Program-made: the position numbers and the translations under genes
Part shown: positions 10,726-22,751 of the stretch, one piece after another
Position numbering within the stretch: the stretch's first letter is position 1
Layout of the letters: every line of letters starts with the position of its first letter
The notes under the pieces: generated by a model
What the model saw: the letters and a program-made list of their open reading frames with translations, nothing else
What the model was told of the DNA's origin: nothing
The model's database searches: none
Assembly: GCF_000346465.2 (NCBI RefSeq)
Contig: NC_034010.1
Location: 13,550,482 to 13,614,481 of the forward strand
Length of the DNA: 64,000 nucleotides
DNA from: Prunus persica
Lineage: Eukaryota > Streptophyta > Magnoliopsida > Rosales > Rosaceae
Direction: 5' to 3'

Positions 10726-13537
10726 GACGAAACCCCCCCTCCCCGATTGGATTTTGCGGCGCCGTCGCCACCATCGACCGCCGCTCATGCCGAGATCGAA
10801 GTCGATCGAACCGCCGTCGCTCCCTCTCCCCTTCCCGACCAAGCTCCACCCCTGCAGCTGCTGGAAACAGCCGAATTTTGCAGAAAATTGGTGGGTTTCT
10901 TGAGAATTTCCCGGAGCTCGTTCTCCATCACCCGGCCACCAATCTTGACGAGTGAGGTATGGTTTTCCACCTATTTTTCATGCTCTACCTGATGGTTAGA
11001 TAGGATTTCATTGATTTTGAGTGTTGATAGCTTGATTTTCGAATTGGATTTTTGCCCATTTTTGGATCGCTATTCCCGCCACTTCCGGCCATTTTTCAGG
11101 TTTTGTCCAAGAACAAAAGTGGTTCCAAATGGGGTGTTACACCTAGGATAGGAAGCTTGGTCGGGGGTTTGGAGTTTTTCCGGCCGCCGGAAATTACCCA
11201 AGGCACCCACGCGCTGCCAGTGCTCGTGGCGGTGCGTGGGCCAGGAAAATGGACCAGCTTTAGGTCCCAAAGTGATCTACTGGTCCTCCTGAGTGCGTAG
11301 GTGTGCTTGGATTTCAATTTGGATACCGTTTGAGTCTCGAACGGATATCGCATATTGCGCGTTATCTGGGTTCGCTAGCTTTGGACCGTTGGATGGTCTT
11401 GAACTTAATATATATTAATCTAGAAATTTCTAGGATCGTGTATGAATTCACGGATCGTGAATCGGAGCCCCGGATGTTCCGATTTAATAACTTAAAGTTT
11501 ATGTTTATAATAACCATCAGATCGTGCGATTGTGAGCGATCCGACTGTCTGATTTGGACCAAACTTGCAGGACGTGTGTCCTAAGCCTTGTAGAACCTAT
11601 AGGAACTTTCGGATCGGAATTTGGAGGTCGTAGGCCCCGTGGGCCGTTTGACCAAGTTGAGGTAGTTAGACCCCTCGGTTGACCGTAAGTCTTCCGAGGT
11701 AATTTCACCCTTCGGAAGGTATTAGGATAAGCTTTTTATCGAGTCTAAATTTTTATTAGAGGTTAAATTGGAAATTGACTCGATTTAGGATTTTTCCTCA
11801 AAGGTTGTTGCTTATCAGTAATTAATATTATTTGATTATAAATAAAGTATAATGTTTTAGTTGTGTGGTACAGTATTTTATGGAATTTGTATGAAAACAA
11901 GCGTGGAATAATATTTAAACTGTTCTAGGATCTTATGAAATTTAGGTTTATGTGCATGATCGTTGGTCTAAAAATAATATTATTATTTTCTTGATTAAAT
12001 TACGTTGCGGTCCACTATAGACTGGTATCACTAGATTAGGATTACCACTATTATTAGTTTAGATAATTGAGAGTATGTCAGTCTGAAGTGCTATACGCAC
12101 TACCCTAAGTACCACCATGTGATTGTTAGGTCCCACGTGGCGTAGGTTATCCTGCATGCAGACAGGCCCCATACACGGTGTTGGTAGTTCCGGCGTATAG
12201 GGAGATATTGTGATATTATGTTGAGGTCGCACGTGACATAGGTTATCCGGCCTGTTGACAGACCGGATATGTGGGGTAGGAATTTCCGGCGTATGGGGAG
12301 ATTATGTGATTATCAGGTCACCCGTGGCGTAGGATTTTCCGGCGGGATGACGGACCCCATATGTGGCGTTGGAATTTCCGGCATATGGGGAGATTATTTG
12401 ATAGTTAAGTCTTCCGCGGCGTAGGATTTTACGGCGTTGAGACAGACCCCATACGTGGCGTTGGAATTTCCGGCATATGAGCAGATTATATGATTGTTAG
12501 GTCCCACATGGCGTAAGTTATCATGCGTGAGGACAGACCCCATACGTGGCGTTGGAATTTTCGGCGTATGGGGAGATGCTATGATTGTTAGGTCACACGT
12601 GGCATAGGTCATTCGGCGTGCTGACAGACCCCATATGTGGCGTTGGAATTTCCGGCATATAGGGAGATTATGTGATTGTTAGGTCTCGCGTGGCGTAGAA
12701 TTTTCCGGCGTTAATACAGACTCCATACGTGGCGTTAGAATCTTCGGCGTATGGGGAGATTATATGATTGTTAGGTCACACGTGGCGTAGGATTTTCCGG
12801 CGTGATGAAAGACCCCATATGTGGCGTTGGAATTTCCGGCGTATAGGGAGATTATGTGGTTAACAAATAGATGAATAAAGGTATCGTATGTGTTTGGAAT
12901 CGGGATTTAGTAGGAAGAACTACGCGTGGCTTGATCCCTCAGTAAGGGTACGTAGGCAGCCTAGAGTAGTGCCTAGGTGCAGCCGCGGGCTAAACTTCAC
13001 TTGGACCTTGTCGATGGTCCTGAAATTCGGATGGAAACGAGACTTGATTGAATAAATATTTATTATTTCGTTGGACTGAGTGAATGTTGTTAATTTGTGG
13101 ATGTGATTGTGTTAGGAGGATAAAACCTCGTATGTTGGTTATTCGGGAAGTTAATCTATGTTGATTTTAGTAGGCGTTCATAAGTAAGTTTGAGTTTATA
13201 TTATGCATTGTTTAATGCATTAATTTGATTTAAGGACATTGTTGGCGGTTCTGTTTCGAATTATTTTAAGGTCAGAGGCCGTTTATGTGAACTGCATGAA
13301 GTTTTATTGTGCGTGCTGCCGGATGGGATATAAATTGTGAATTTTGTGCAGGTTGAAATTTGGGGAATGTTCAATTTACAGGGGAGACTCTGCCGAAATT
13401 TCGGTAGAAAGTCTCGTGCCCTTATTCCTTTTTGGGAAAAAGGATATAGTTTTATAAGTGGGCCCGAATTGGGGTGATGTCGGTAATTTCCACAGGATTC
13501 GTCTCGGGTTTCGGCAAATTCGGGGTGGGTCCTGTTA
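10438..13537 (+). mobile_element. Solo LTR of a large non-coding LTR family, copy 1
   Basis: A 3100-bp unit beginning TGTAACG and ending GGGTCCTGTTA, flanked by the five-base duplication AAATC (10433-10437 and 13538-13542). The terminal TA is probably a decayed CA, since sister copies end CCTGTCA. There is no internal domain, primer site or second LTR, so this is a solo LTR. Homologous blocks (GATCGTGCGAT..., GACCGTAAGTCTTCC...) recur in the copies at 23760 and 48715. A CT microsatellite lies near 10693-10722 and the hairpin array at 12118-12857. Superfamily is not visible; the five-base duplication and size would suit a gypsy-type or LARD family. Confidence 0.85.
12118..12857 (+). repeat. 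Tandem array of about 8 x 91 bp, each two hairpins
   Basis: Units begin near 12130, 12224, 12325, 12408, 12500, 12590, 12682 and 12773, with a spacing of about 90-101 bases. Each unit consists of two half-units with the loop consensus TGGCGTWGGAWTTTCCGG between complementary arms. Examples are CCCCATATG/CATATGGGG at 12355-12363 and 12382-12390, and CCCCATACG/CGTATGGGG at 12538-12546 and 12565-12573. Confidence 0.88.
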
Positions 13538-13672
13538 AAATCAACACAATTAATTGAGGAAAGGTAAACGGTAATGAGGAGTATTTTTGGAATCTAAAAA
13601 GTACAATAAATTAGATTTGTAGCTTGATTAGGTATCTGGTTGAGTTGGATCTTAGTCATCGGATTTTACTTA

Positions 13673-13906
13673 GAGTGCTGCTATTTGCACCCCCATGTCC
13701 TATTTCCCCACCCACCATATTTTCTCACACACCATATAAATTTAAAAAAATAAAATCCTATCTTTCCACCCTCCATTATTCTTAAAATATCCATTATCTT
13801 TCCACTCACCAAATAAATAATAATATATCATTAATTAATTAATAAACAATATAAAATACTACAAAAAAACATTATTTCTCTCTGTTCTACCCGATCCCCT
13901 CACCTC

Positions 13907-13952
<46 letters not shown>

Positions 13953-14838
13953 TCTCTCCTTAGGAGGGGACTACTAATCCCATGTAGAAAGGGAGGATTA
14001 ACTAGTCCTATGTTTACAAATGTATGAGATGCATATATTATATTGTAATACTAATAACATATATTACTATTATTATTATTATTACATACACATATACTAT
14101 AATGTACATATATACATGTATATACACATATACAAGTATATATATATACACATATATACATATATAATATAGTATAAATACATATGGATATATACACATA
14201 TATTATTATTATAATATACTCATATACACATACATATTAATATTATAATAATAGCATACATGTATATATGTAATATATATTATATTATATATTAATGTAC
14301 ATATATACACGTATATACATGTATATATATAAACACATATATACATATATAATATATAAATACATATATATTATGTATATACATGTATATATGTAATATA
14401 TATTATTATAATACATGTATATAAGTATATATACATATATGTGTATATATTATACCCATGTATGTATTATAATATACATATACACACGTATATAGACATA
14501 TACATTATATATTTATACTATATGTATATATATTATAATATACATATATACACGTATATACATGTATATTATTATTATAACATACCCATATATATTATCT
14601 ATTATAATATACATATGTATATGTATATGTATTATACCCATGTATATATTATAATATATAGATACACCTATATACACATATATTATATACATGTATATAC
14701 GTATATATATATATGTATATTATAATATATAATATATATACATATATTATACATATATTATATATACATATGTATTTTATAATATATATAATATATGTAT
14801 ATATACATACATATATAATATACATATATACATGTATA

Positions 14839-14884
<46 letters not shown>

Positions 14885-15091
14885 ACATACCCATATATAT
14901 TATATATTATAATATACATACATATATATAAATATATGTATATGTATTATACCCATGTATATTATAATATACATATATACACCTATATACACTTATATAT
15001 ATGTATGTACGTTTATATTATTTAAAATATATAATATTATTATAATATACTTATATACATGTATATACATATATATTATATATATTATAAA

Positions 15092-15122
<31 letters not shown>

Positions 15123-15634
15123 TTTGAAAAAATAAAAAAATTATAGTCCTAGTCCAAGCATACACCAAACGCAGGATAAGTATTATCCAACTTAGACCAA
15201 GCCAAGCCAAGCCAAGCCAGTCCCTAAATATAGTCCATGCCAAGACAGTCCTGTGTACCAAACGAGCCCTTAGAGCCTAGAATTGCTGGGCTAATTCAAA
15301 TCTCAGTTAAAAGACCCTTCATATTATTAATACTGAAAATTTGGGGGTGGATCTGCTTGGGATCTTTTGATTGTGGGGTGGTGACTATTAAAGAAACAAA
15401 GAAAGAAAAATAGAGGAGGGGTGCGCTGGTGGAGGCGAAGAGACATATGATGGGTGAGGTGGGGTTAATCTTTTTAATTTTTTTAATATTATCTTTTATT
15501 CATTTTTTAATTGGTTTTAATGTTTTTTCTCAAGTCCTTGGAAGTCATTTTATAAAAGGGGTATATTTGTCTTTAAAATTTTGAAGATAAAATGGGTGAG
15601 AAAATAGGACAGGTGGGTGGAATTATCAGCACTC
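13673..15634. mobile_element. Non-autonomous TIR transposon with AT-rich core
   Basis: Ends are inverted: GAGTGCTGCTATTTGCACCC on the left, and GAGTGCTGATAATTCCACCC reading in from the right. The match continues for about 40 bases. TTTACTTA flanks both sides (13665-13672 and 15635-15642), an 8-base duplication. This fits hAT or a Mutator-like element; I cannot decide which. No coding capacity. The core is a CT microsatellite (13911-13958) followed by a long AT-rich tract. Confidence 0.82.
14030..15125. repeat. 1.1-kb AT/AC/GT low-complexity block
   Basis: Almost entirely permutations of TATATACATGTATATACAC with ATT microsatellites at about 14064-14084 and 14838-14882. There is higher-order duplication: TAACATACCCATATATATTAT occurs near 14578 and 14882, and GTATTATACCCATGTATA near 14629 and 14945, an offset of about 305-316 bases. 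Predicted peptides across it are repeat translations, not genes. Confidence 0.9.
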
Positions 15635-15668
15635 TTTACTTATAAAAGTCAAGGTTTTATGAGGAGAA

Positions 15669-16684
15669 TGTTTACCTAATGGTTAGAATGATGGAGTGCC
15701 ACGTGTCACTGGTTAATTGAATAGATGTGTTCACACATGGGATTGTTATAATTGTTTGAACAATCATGTGTATTATAGTTAGCCAGTTGTTTGTAGATAT
15801 AGTTGGTTAGCATAGTTAATTAATCAGTAACTACTGCTACTAAGTATATAAATTGTGCTATAATAGTTTGAGAGTTAATCATCTTCTTCAATCTCTACAA
15901 TTTCTCTAGACTCCTCTTTGTTCTTTCTTCCCATGTAATCATGTCTTCATATACTGTTAGCATGGTATCAAGAGTAGCAGCGATCACTATTGTGTTTTTT
16001 GTATTCCTCAGGTCCCATCCCATTTCCTGACAGTCAAAGAAGCAGAGCTCAGTGTCTCAAAGTTTAACTAAAGCCGTGTATCGTGCATTAGCCAATACTT
16101 CATCTAAGGTAGTTGGGATTCGTCACCTTCTTGTTGATTTGCATGTATATCTACTAGAACCTCTTCTCGTATATTGTGACAACTTGTCCACATTGGCCTT
16201 AATCTCTAACCCTGTCTATCACTCTCACATCCAACATCTGGATATCGATTTCCATTTTGTCAGGGAACGAGTCCAACGTAAATATTTTCTGGTCCAATAT
16301 ATCTTCCCACTAAATATCAAATTGCTGATATCTTAACTAAAGGTCTTCATGGTCCAGTCTTAAACAAACATTGCAGCAATATCAGATTAGGATCCTATTC
16401 TGAGATTGATGTGGGATGTTTACCTAATGGTTAGAATGATGGAGTGCCACGTGTTAATGGTAATATTGAATAGATGTGTTCACACATGAGATTGTTTAGA
16501 AGAATCACGTGTATTATAGTTAGCCAGCTGTTAGTACATATATAAACTAGTTGGTTAGCATAGTTACTTAGTCAACTGCTACTAAGTATATAAACTATAT
16601 TGTAATTATAGTTTGAGAGCTAATCAGAAAATCGTTCTGTTCGTTCTCTACAATTTCTCTAGACTCTTCTTTGTTCTCTCTTCT
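15669..16684 (+). mobile_element. Internally deleted copia retrotransposon with both LTRs
   Basis: LTR 1 is 15669-15962 (TGTTTACCTAATGG ... CA). It is followed directly by the primer-binding site TGGTATCAAGAG (15963-15974), close to the plant tRNA-iMet site. LTR 2 starts at 16417 with the same sequence after a purine-rich tract, and is cut near 16684 before its last 40 bases or so. Only about 450 bases lie between the LTRs, with a remnant of RNase H. The element must have depended on others for movement. Confidence 0.9.
16046..16400 (+). pseudogene. copia RNase H C-terminal remnant
   Basis: Translation gives KAVYRALANTSSKVVGIRHLL, a CDNLSTLAL block and HIQHLDIDFHFVRERV, then after a frame break QIADILTKGLHG. 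These are the end of the RNase H domain and the tail of copia pol. gag, protease, integrase and RT are missing. A stop ends the main frame at 16334-16336. Confidence 0.88.
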
Positions 16685-16726
16685 TCTTCTTCCTCTTGCC
16701 ACTAAAAGAGAGAGGGAGAGAGGAAA

Positions 16727-16757
<31 letters not shown>

Positions 16758-17538
16758 GCGGGTGGTTTTTCCCCCGAATCCCGTCGGATCTTCAGTGTTT
16801 TTTGGCTTTTGGTGGTCTTATGCCAATCTACTCTTCCTTTGACATATCTATTGTCTCAGCTATGGGATGGCTTTGGTATTGCCTAATCTTGCGAGGTTGC
16901 TCTTTAAGGTGTTGCGGATTGGTCGTGATAGATTCACTGCTCATTGATGCGGTGAGGCCCTGGAGTAACTAAGTAGTGCTATCTATGTCATGTCTCGAAG
17001 GAAGATTAGCGACGGTTGACTTTTCCTTTTGTCAGCGTTGTTTTAGTTTATTATTTTGGTTTAGTTTGTTCAATAAAGTCCATAACTCTATGAGTTTATG
17101 TTTTTTATACTTAATGTCATTGAACTAGATTCGGAAAATTAATGGCGGTATAGGGAATGATAGAAAAGTTAGTTTCAAGAGTGATTGTCTCTAAATCGTT
17201 TCATTTTTTTGGCTAGCTCAAGTGACTGGGGAAGTTTTACCCATGTCTGTTATATTTTTATTGGATGGCTCCCTTTACAGTGTGTGTCCTTTGTACTGTT
17301 ATTTCTATTGATCTAATAAGGTGATGGGGTTGCAGGTAAGAAATAAGGTCTGGGTTTTATTTATAAAAAAAATAAGGCGATGGGTTGCAGCTAAGAAAAC
17401 ATGAGTTTCAAGGAGAAAAGGTAAATTTACTATAATAAAAAAATACTTAATGAATTGCTCAATTACTCTTGTACTGAACTAAACGATAATTAGCAAAGAA
17501 AGAGTTTCTCATTTGTGAAAAAAGTAACGATACTACAT
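16685..17538. other. Intergenic spacer with a purine-rich tract
   Basis: Contains a GA/A-rich tract at about 16706-16756 that disrupts the preceding LTR end. A GATGGGGTTGCAGGTAAG-type repeat follows at 17321-17338, with a diverged copy at about 17379-17396. No gene recognised. Confidence 0.5.
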
Positions 17539-17699
17539 GTAACAGGGGTGAAAAATGCCTTTAATTTTTCTGCCCTTGCTCGGCTCATAGACACCTTCTA
17601 AGATCAGCTCACACACACACACCTTTTCACACTTGAGGCTATTTTACATGCATCGAAACAAGTTACAACTCCCACACACTCAACTTGATCACCTCTAAT

Positions 17700-20024
17700 G
17701 CCAACTGCCGAATAGCATCCTATCCCAATTGATCCTCCGGTGGTATAACCATTAGAGCATTCAACAGCACCATTGGAACTTGGAGACTGCTACGGTCTTC
17801 AGCGCCTCCCTCTTTATCACCCACGATTGTGTTCAAACTCTGTTTCTTAGGAAAATCCTTCATTCGATGAGGCCATTGCCAAATGAAGCAACTCGAGAAC
17901 TTCTACACGTCCTTCTGCTTGTCACCCTTGGGTCCACTCGAAGCAAAAACAAGCTCATTTCCTTTCTCAGCCCTTTTGTTGTTCGAGTGCTTTTTCCCAC
18001 CAGCATCCTTCTTCCCACTCTAGGTGACTGCTGCACAATAGTCCATCAATCTATCCACTGTAGCAATGGAGGAGTTAAGGTCTCCTACATCTTGTCTCCT
18101 CAACTTCTATTGTGCCCAAGACTCAAATTCATGAGGAAGTTGAATAGCTTGTCTTCCTTTGACATGTTGGACACATCTAGCATCAAAGAACAAAAAAAGT
18201 CTTCACGTAGTCCCTCACTAAGCCTACTTGCTTCAAGGTCTTCAAGGACTCCCTTGCAATCCACGCATCATTACATGGAAAGCTCTACCGAGTACATGCT
18301 CGTGATGAACACCCTTTCTGCATTCGAAACCTTGGTAGCCTTAAAGTATTGCTCCATGTCCCACACGAAATTAGTCAACTTTTTGGCGCTCCGCTCACCA
18401 ACATATGCCTTAGGCTTGGGCACTTTGATCTTTGTCATGCTTGGACCCTCTTCGCTCAAGCCTCGCTCCCAGCAAGTTTAATCACGCCCAATTCAGTCTC
18501 AACCAAGGTCTTAAATATCAATAGTTTTGAAAATATCGGTGGTTCAAAAACACGGAAATATCAATGGAAATATCGGGAAAATATCGATATCGATAAAAAT
18601 TGGATAAAAACCACGGAAATTGTGATAAATACATGGAAATTTTTAATGAAACTTTAGAAGAAGTTTATTCAGTCAATCATCTATTATTTTGACACAAAAA
18701 ATTGGAAGGAAATGCACTGCATAGTGTGTTTGAGTGATTTAAGTTGATTATATTGTGAGCTGACAAACTCTGTGACTTAGAAAATTTGGAGTAATTAATG
18801 AAAGAGAATTAAACATCCCTTAGTAATTTATTTAACATTTTTTAGTAAAATATTTTACACTTTATAAATTGCATGATAAGATACATGAGTAACCTTATTT
18901 CACGTTATTCACTGGACATGGTACACGTTGTTATATTTATTATTTTATCAAAAATTAAAAAATAATTAAAAATGTAAACCAACTTGATTTGTCGTGAAAA
19001 TAAAGCACTCTACCATGCTTACAAAATAATAGTGAAGATTGAAAATTAACTAAGAACTTAAATAAAGTTATCTAAGGAAGAATTAAATAGGAAATAAAGA
19101 AAATGATTATAGAGATTTAAGTGATTAAGCAACAATTTATTTCACGTTATTTACTGGCCATGGTACGCATTCTTATATTTGTTGTTTATCAAAAATTGAA
19201 AAATAATTAAAGATGTAAACCAATTTGATTTTTCATGATAATTAGGCACTTTACCGTGCTTAAAAAATAATAGTGAAGATTGAAAATTAACTAAGAACAT
19301 AAATAAATTTATCCAAGGAAGAATTAAATAGTAAATAATGAAAATGATTATAGAGATTTAAGTAATTAAGCAACAATTTGAAGGATAATTTAGTAATGTA
19401 AGTACTTATAATGAATAATAAAACAATCAATAACATTAAATGGATTAAATAGAAAAGAAATAAATTATATTAAGTAATTAAGTAACTGATCAACAATATA
19501 AAACAATAAGTAATTATGTTAATTTCTATTTTGAAAAACAGCTCGCAAGTATTATATATACTAGATTCCATAGTTTATAGTCACAAAGTTATGACCAGCG
19601 TGATGGTTAAGTGGCTACAGATATTAGAGTGGAGGGGGGGTTCGAAACCCCTGTGTGCGAGTGTGAGTGAATTATAGATAAATTGACGATATAGATGGAA
19701 ATGTGCTAAAATATCACTGCCCCAAAAAAAAAAAAAAATTCGCCGATATTTGAGTGAAATTATCGATATTTCGTTCTATGGTCTCAACATCCTTAAGCTA
19801 TGCTACTATGGCCTCTACCAAGCCATCCATGTAACCTAGAACTTCAATGACTTTCCTCTCCATCGAAGCCTTCAATTCTCCGAAGACTTTTGAATCTCTG
19901 CCATTTTCACATGGAGATCCTCCAGTTGCATTGCCACACTCAATGCATCATCACTCATTGGTGTGCCAAGATAAACTTCAATCCTGGTCACCCTATTCTT
20001 CAAGGGATCGCTTCCACTAGTCAT
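17700..20024 (-). pseudogene. gypsy gag, interrupted and frameshifted
   Basis: A start at ATG 20022-20024 gives an N-terminal stretch with MQLEDLHVKMAEIQ. After the hAT-like insertion the frame 18459-18271 reads KVPKPKAYVGERSAKKLTNFVWDMEQYF, the plant gypsy retrotrans-gag signature, with ITSMY following. Lower-coordinate sequence retains gag-like blocks such as LFNFLMNL, broken by frameshifts. The plus-strand ORF at 17780-18481 is the shadow of this region. Confidence 0.8.
18504..19780. mobile_element. Non-autonomous hAT-like transposon
   Basis: 1277 bp flanked by the 8-base duplication GTCTCAAC (18496-18503 and 19781-19788). Ends are CAAGGTCTTAAATATCAATA, and CATAGAACGAAATATCGATA reading in from the right, 14 of 20 matching. 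It contains a near-identical tandem duplication with a 242-base period (about 18896-19137 and 19138-19379). No coding capacity. The insertion splits gypsy gag. Confidence 0.8.
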
Positions 20025-20654
20025 TCTCTCACTCAATTGAAAATTCTAGTCTTGCTCGAAAATGCCACAACTCCATCGAATCCCAAGGGACAATTCTCAC
20101 TTTCCACATAAACACAAACGTGACTCAGCAAGCTCTGATACTAGGTGTAAAATGGGTGAAAAAAGCCTTTTAATTTTCTGCCCTTGGTCGGCTCTTAGAC
20201 ACTTTCTAAGATCAACCTACACACCCATCTTCACACTTCATGCTCTTTTACATAGCAGAATAAGTGACAACTCCCACACACTCAAGAAAACTTGCAATAT
20301 CAAGTAACAAACATAGAGTTTACTGGTACGCACTCCAAACCCTCTATTAATTCTCAAATATCAAGGAAACACAAGTTTCTTTCTTAGTTGGGTTACCACA
20401 GCCACCTGGTAACTCAACCTTGGCCACACAAGGCCTTTTATAAGCATAAAACGTTCTGAGGACAACCCCCAACTGCTGGGCTTTACTGCACTACTCGGCA
20501 TCCAACATATTAGTATATGGTTAACATCCCCAACCGATGGGACTTGCTGGCAACACTCTACTTTACCATTTCATGATTGCATTTGCTCAAGTAACTGCCC
20601 ATGGCTTTGTTGGCGCCTTCCCAACATGTCTGTACCCTTAATGGACATTTTACA

Positions 20655-22751
20655 CTCCTAAAACCTCACCCACGAATTCTGGATCATGTTGCAGCTGCTG
20701 GTAACCACCCACCACAACTAGGTAACCGCTTGCACCTTTGCCACATCTAAGTACCCATGTGCCACTCACATGCATGTTCAAGCCACTTAGAACCACTAAA
20801 AACAGCTAGGAAACCGTCACAACCATTAAGAAACTACCCAGCACAATGTTTGTCCAAGCTGCACAATCTGTCTTCATTTGTCGACACCTCTTGTTGAGTG
20901 TTGTTGAGTGCTGCTGAGAGGATGTATCAAGTGTTGTCGATGCCTGTCGAGACAATATGCCGAGTGTTGTCGACAACATCTGCCGGTATTTGTCGACGGT
21001 TGCAGAGGAAATTTGTTGATAGCTATCGAGCCAAGTTGCATAGGCTGCTTCCAAGTGTGTTGTACCTCATGTTCACATCCAATGTCTTTGCTGCCTACTC
21101 TCAGCCAAAGACACAATTCAAACCTTCACTTGCCTTGTCTCAATGTGCACCACCTGTTGCACATCCTCCTTTCCTTAGCATGGTCCAAGACATCCAACCA
21201 TGCCATGGCACATCTCACTTACTAAGGGTCTTGCACTAGGGGACTTAGTCATTTTGTTGCCTATTATTCGTAAAATACTTCTTTAGACCAAAAATAGAAA
21301 ATGAGCCCATTCAAAATCATTTGGGTTTTTCATGAGCTTTGGGCCAAAAAGTCATGGTTTCTACCCAAAGTAAGGGAAGAAGTAAGTTCTGAAGTGGGCC
21401 AAACTATGGGCCTAATAGTTACAGTCCAAACTTTTTTTACTCTTTTTAAGGACCTTTCTTGTTAAGAAAAGCAATAACATACTAAACTTACACACACTAC
21501 AAGGATGTTAGTATTCGAACCCAAAACATTTCTTTGGGGAAGAATTTGCTCCAAACTATTACACTATTGGGTCATTTGCATCTGGTCTTCTACTTAAACA
21601 CACAGTCTAAATACATTTACTCAAAGAATTTCGACTGAGCTTGACAACTAGGGAGATTTCAAGCGCTAAACCAAAAGGAGCAACTGCATTAAATGCGATT
21701 TGAGCGTTGAAGTCCTACTGAACTAACTTGTCAGTAAAGGACTCGACTAAAGCCAGTTCTCACCGTCAGCTAAAGAATCAAGGGCATTTGAGTTCACTAG
21801 CTCACCCGTAAAAGGAGGATTGTCAGTTAATTCGTCCATCTTATCACCAAATGTGCATATACAAACGCCAAGAAGGCTATATATTTGCAATTTGGAAGTG
21901 TACGGGACATACAATCTCTCTTACAAAAAGACTTCAAACTTGATCAACACTTTATCTCATTGAAATCAGATTATATTTTCTTTATTTTAAGATTTCGTTT
22001 GTTTATTGCTCTGCCAACGTCCAGTGTGATTCCTAGTTTATAGAATTAGTCTTTTAAATTCTTTTACGTTCATCTAATCCTCGTATCATGAACTGAATAG
22101 AGAAATCTTCAATTCCAAGTTTTATTCTAGCCCATTTCAATCTCAATATAAATATGTTTACTCTTTGTCATCTCATAAAGCTCAAATCGGGCAACTTCAA
22201 GTTGCCTGATCTGGGATAGTGTAGCCTGATTTGCATGGTATTGTATCAGATACTATCTTATCAGCGTACAAAGTAGAATATTAGTCTTTAATCATACAAG
22301 ATACTAAAAATAACAATTTGAGCCAATTCTTCATTGGGAGCACAATGGCTTGATTAGCAGTTAAGAAATTGATCGTGAATCTTAAACAGTTCAAACAACG
22401 GACGAGTTACACATCTTTTATTGGGATTAGCCAAGTACCAAATAGTGGCACTCCTATTCATTAAGCTACAAGGACTATTACAAAATCCATTACTTAGGCC
22501 CAAAGCGAGCTCTTTGTTCAGCTTGATCCAAAACATAACGGCAATACTGTCAAGATGTACACCTGCCATTCTAAGGGTGAACAATACCTCTACTTCTCTT
22601 CCTCCTTTATTTTCTCCTTCTTGTTTCAAACTAAATATAGTCATGTAGTGTACTTGTCCATGTATCATAATATAAATAAATAGTTATTAACATTGTACCT
22701 TAAAAATGAGCATGGTAGCGTCTAGAAAGCCCCTTACAATATTCCATTTTA
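20655..22751. other. Intergenic DNA, probable degraded retroelement parts
   Basis: No protein gene recognised. 20880-21030 has repeated GTTGTCGA/TGTCGACA-type words. 21600-21960 has leader-like text without visible boundaries. The minus ORF at 22354-22668 (104 codons) has no recognisable domain and I do not call it a gene. Confidence 0.5.

Larger units (their letters stand above)
17539..20654 (-). mobile_element. Ty3/gypsy retrotransposon, large deletion, gag only
   Basis: Minus-strand element. The 5' LTR is 20146-20654, with plus-strand ends TGTAAAATG and CATTTTACA (perfect 9-base inverted ends). Next to it on the minus strand is TAGTATCAGAGC (20132-20143), one change from the tRNA-iMet primer site. 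gag sequence follows. The low-coordinate end (17539-17690) is homologous to the first 150 bases of the LTR, so pol and most of the 3' LTR are deleted. A hAT-like element (18504-19780) is inserted in gag. Confidence 0.8.

Noticed and set aside
14441..15146. Tyr/Ile-rich ORFs of 63-94 codons
   Set aside because: They are translations of the TATACA low-complexity block.
17780..18481. A 233-codon plus-strand ORF
   Set aside because: It is antisense to a recognisable gypsy gag (KVPKPKAYVGERSAKKL on the minus strand).
20898..21239. Overlapping ORFs with Cys/Leu-rich products
   Set aside because: Three overlapping frames of similar length, no motif, repeat-derived.
22354..22668. A 104-codon minus ORF
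   Set aside because: Some protein-like stretches but no recognised family, no exon context.
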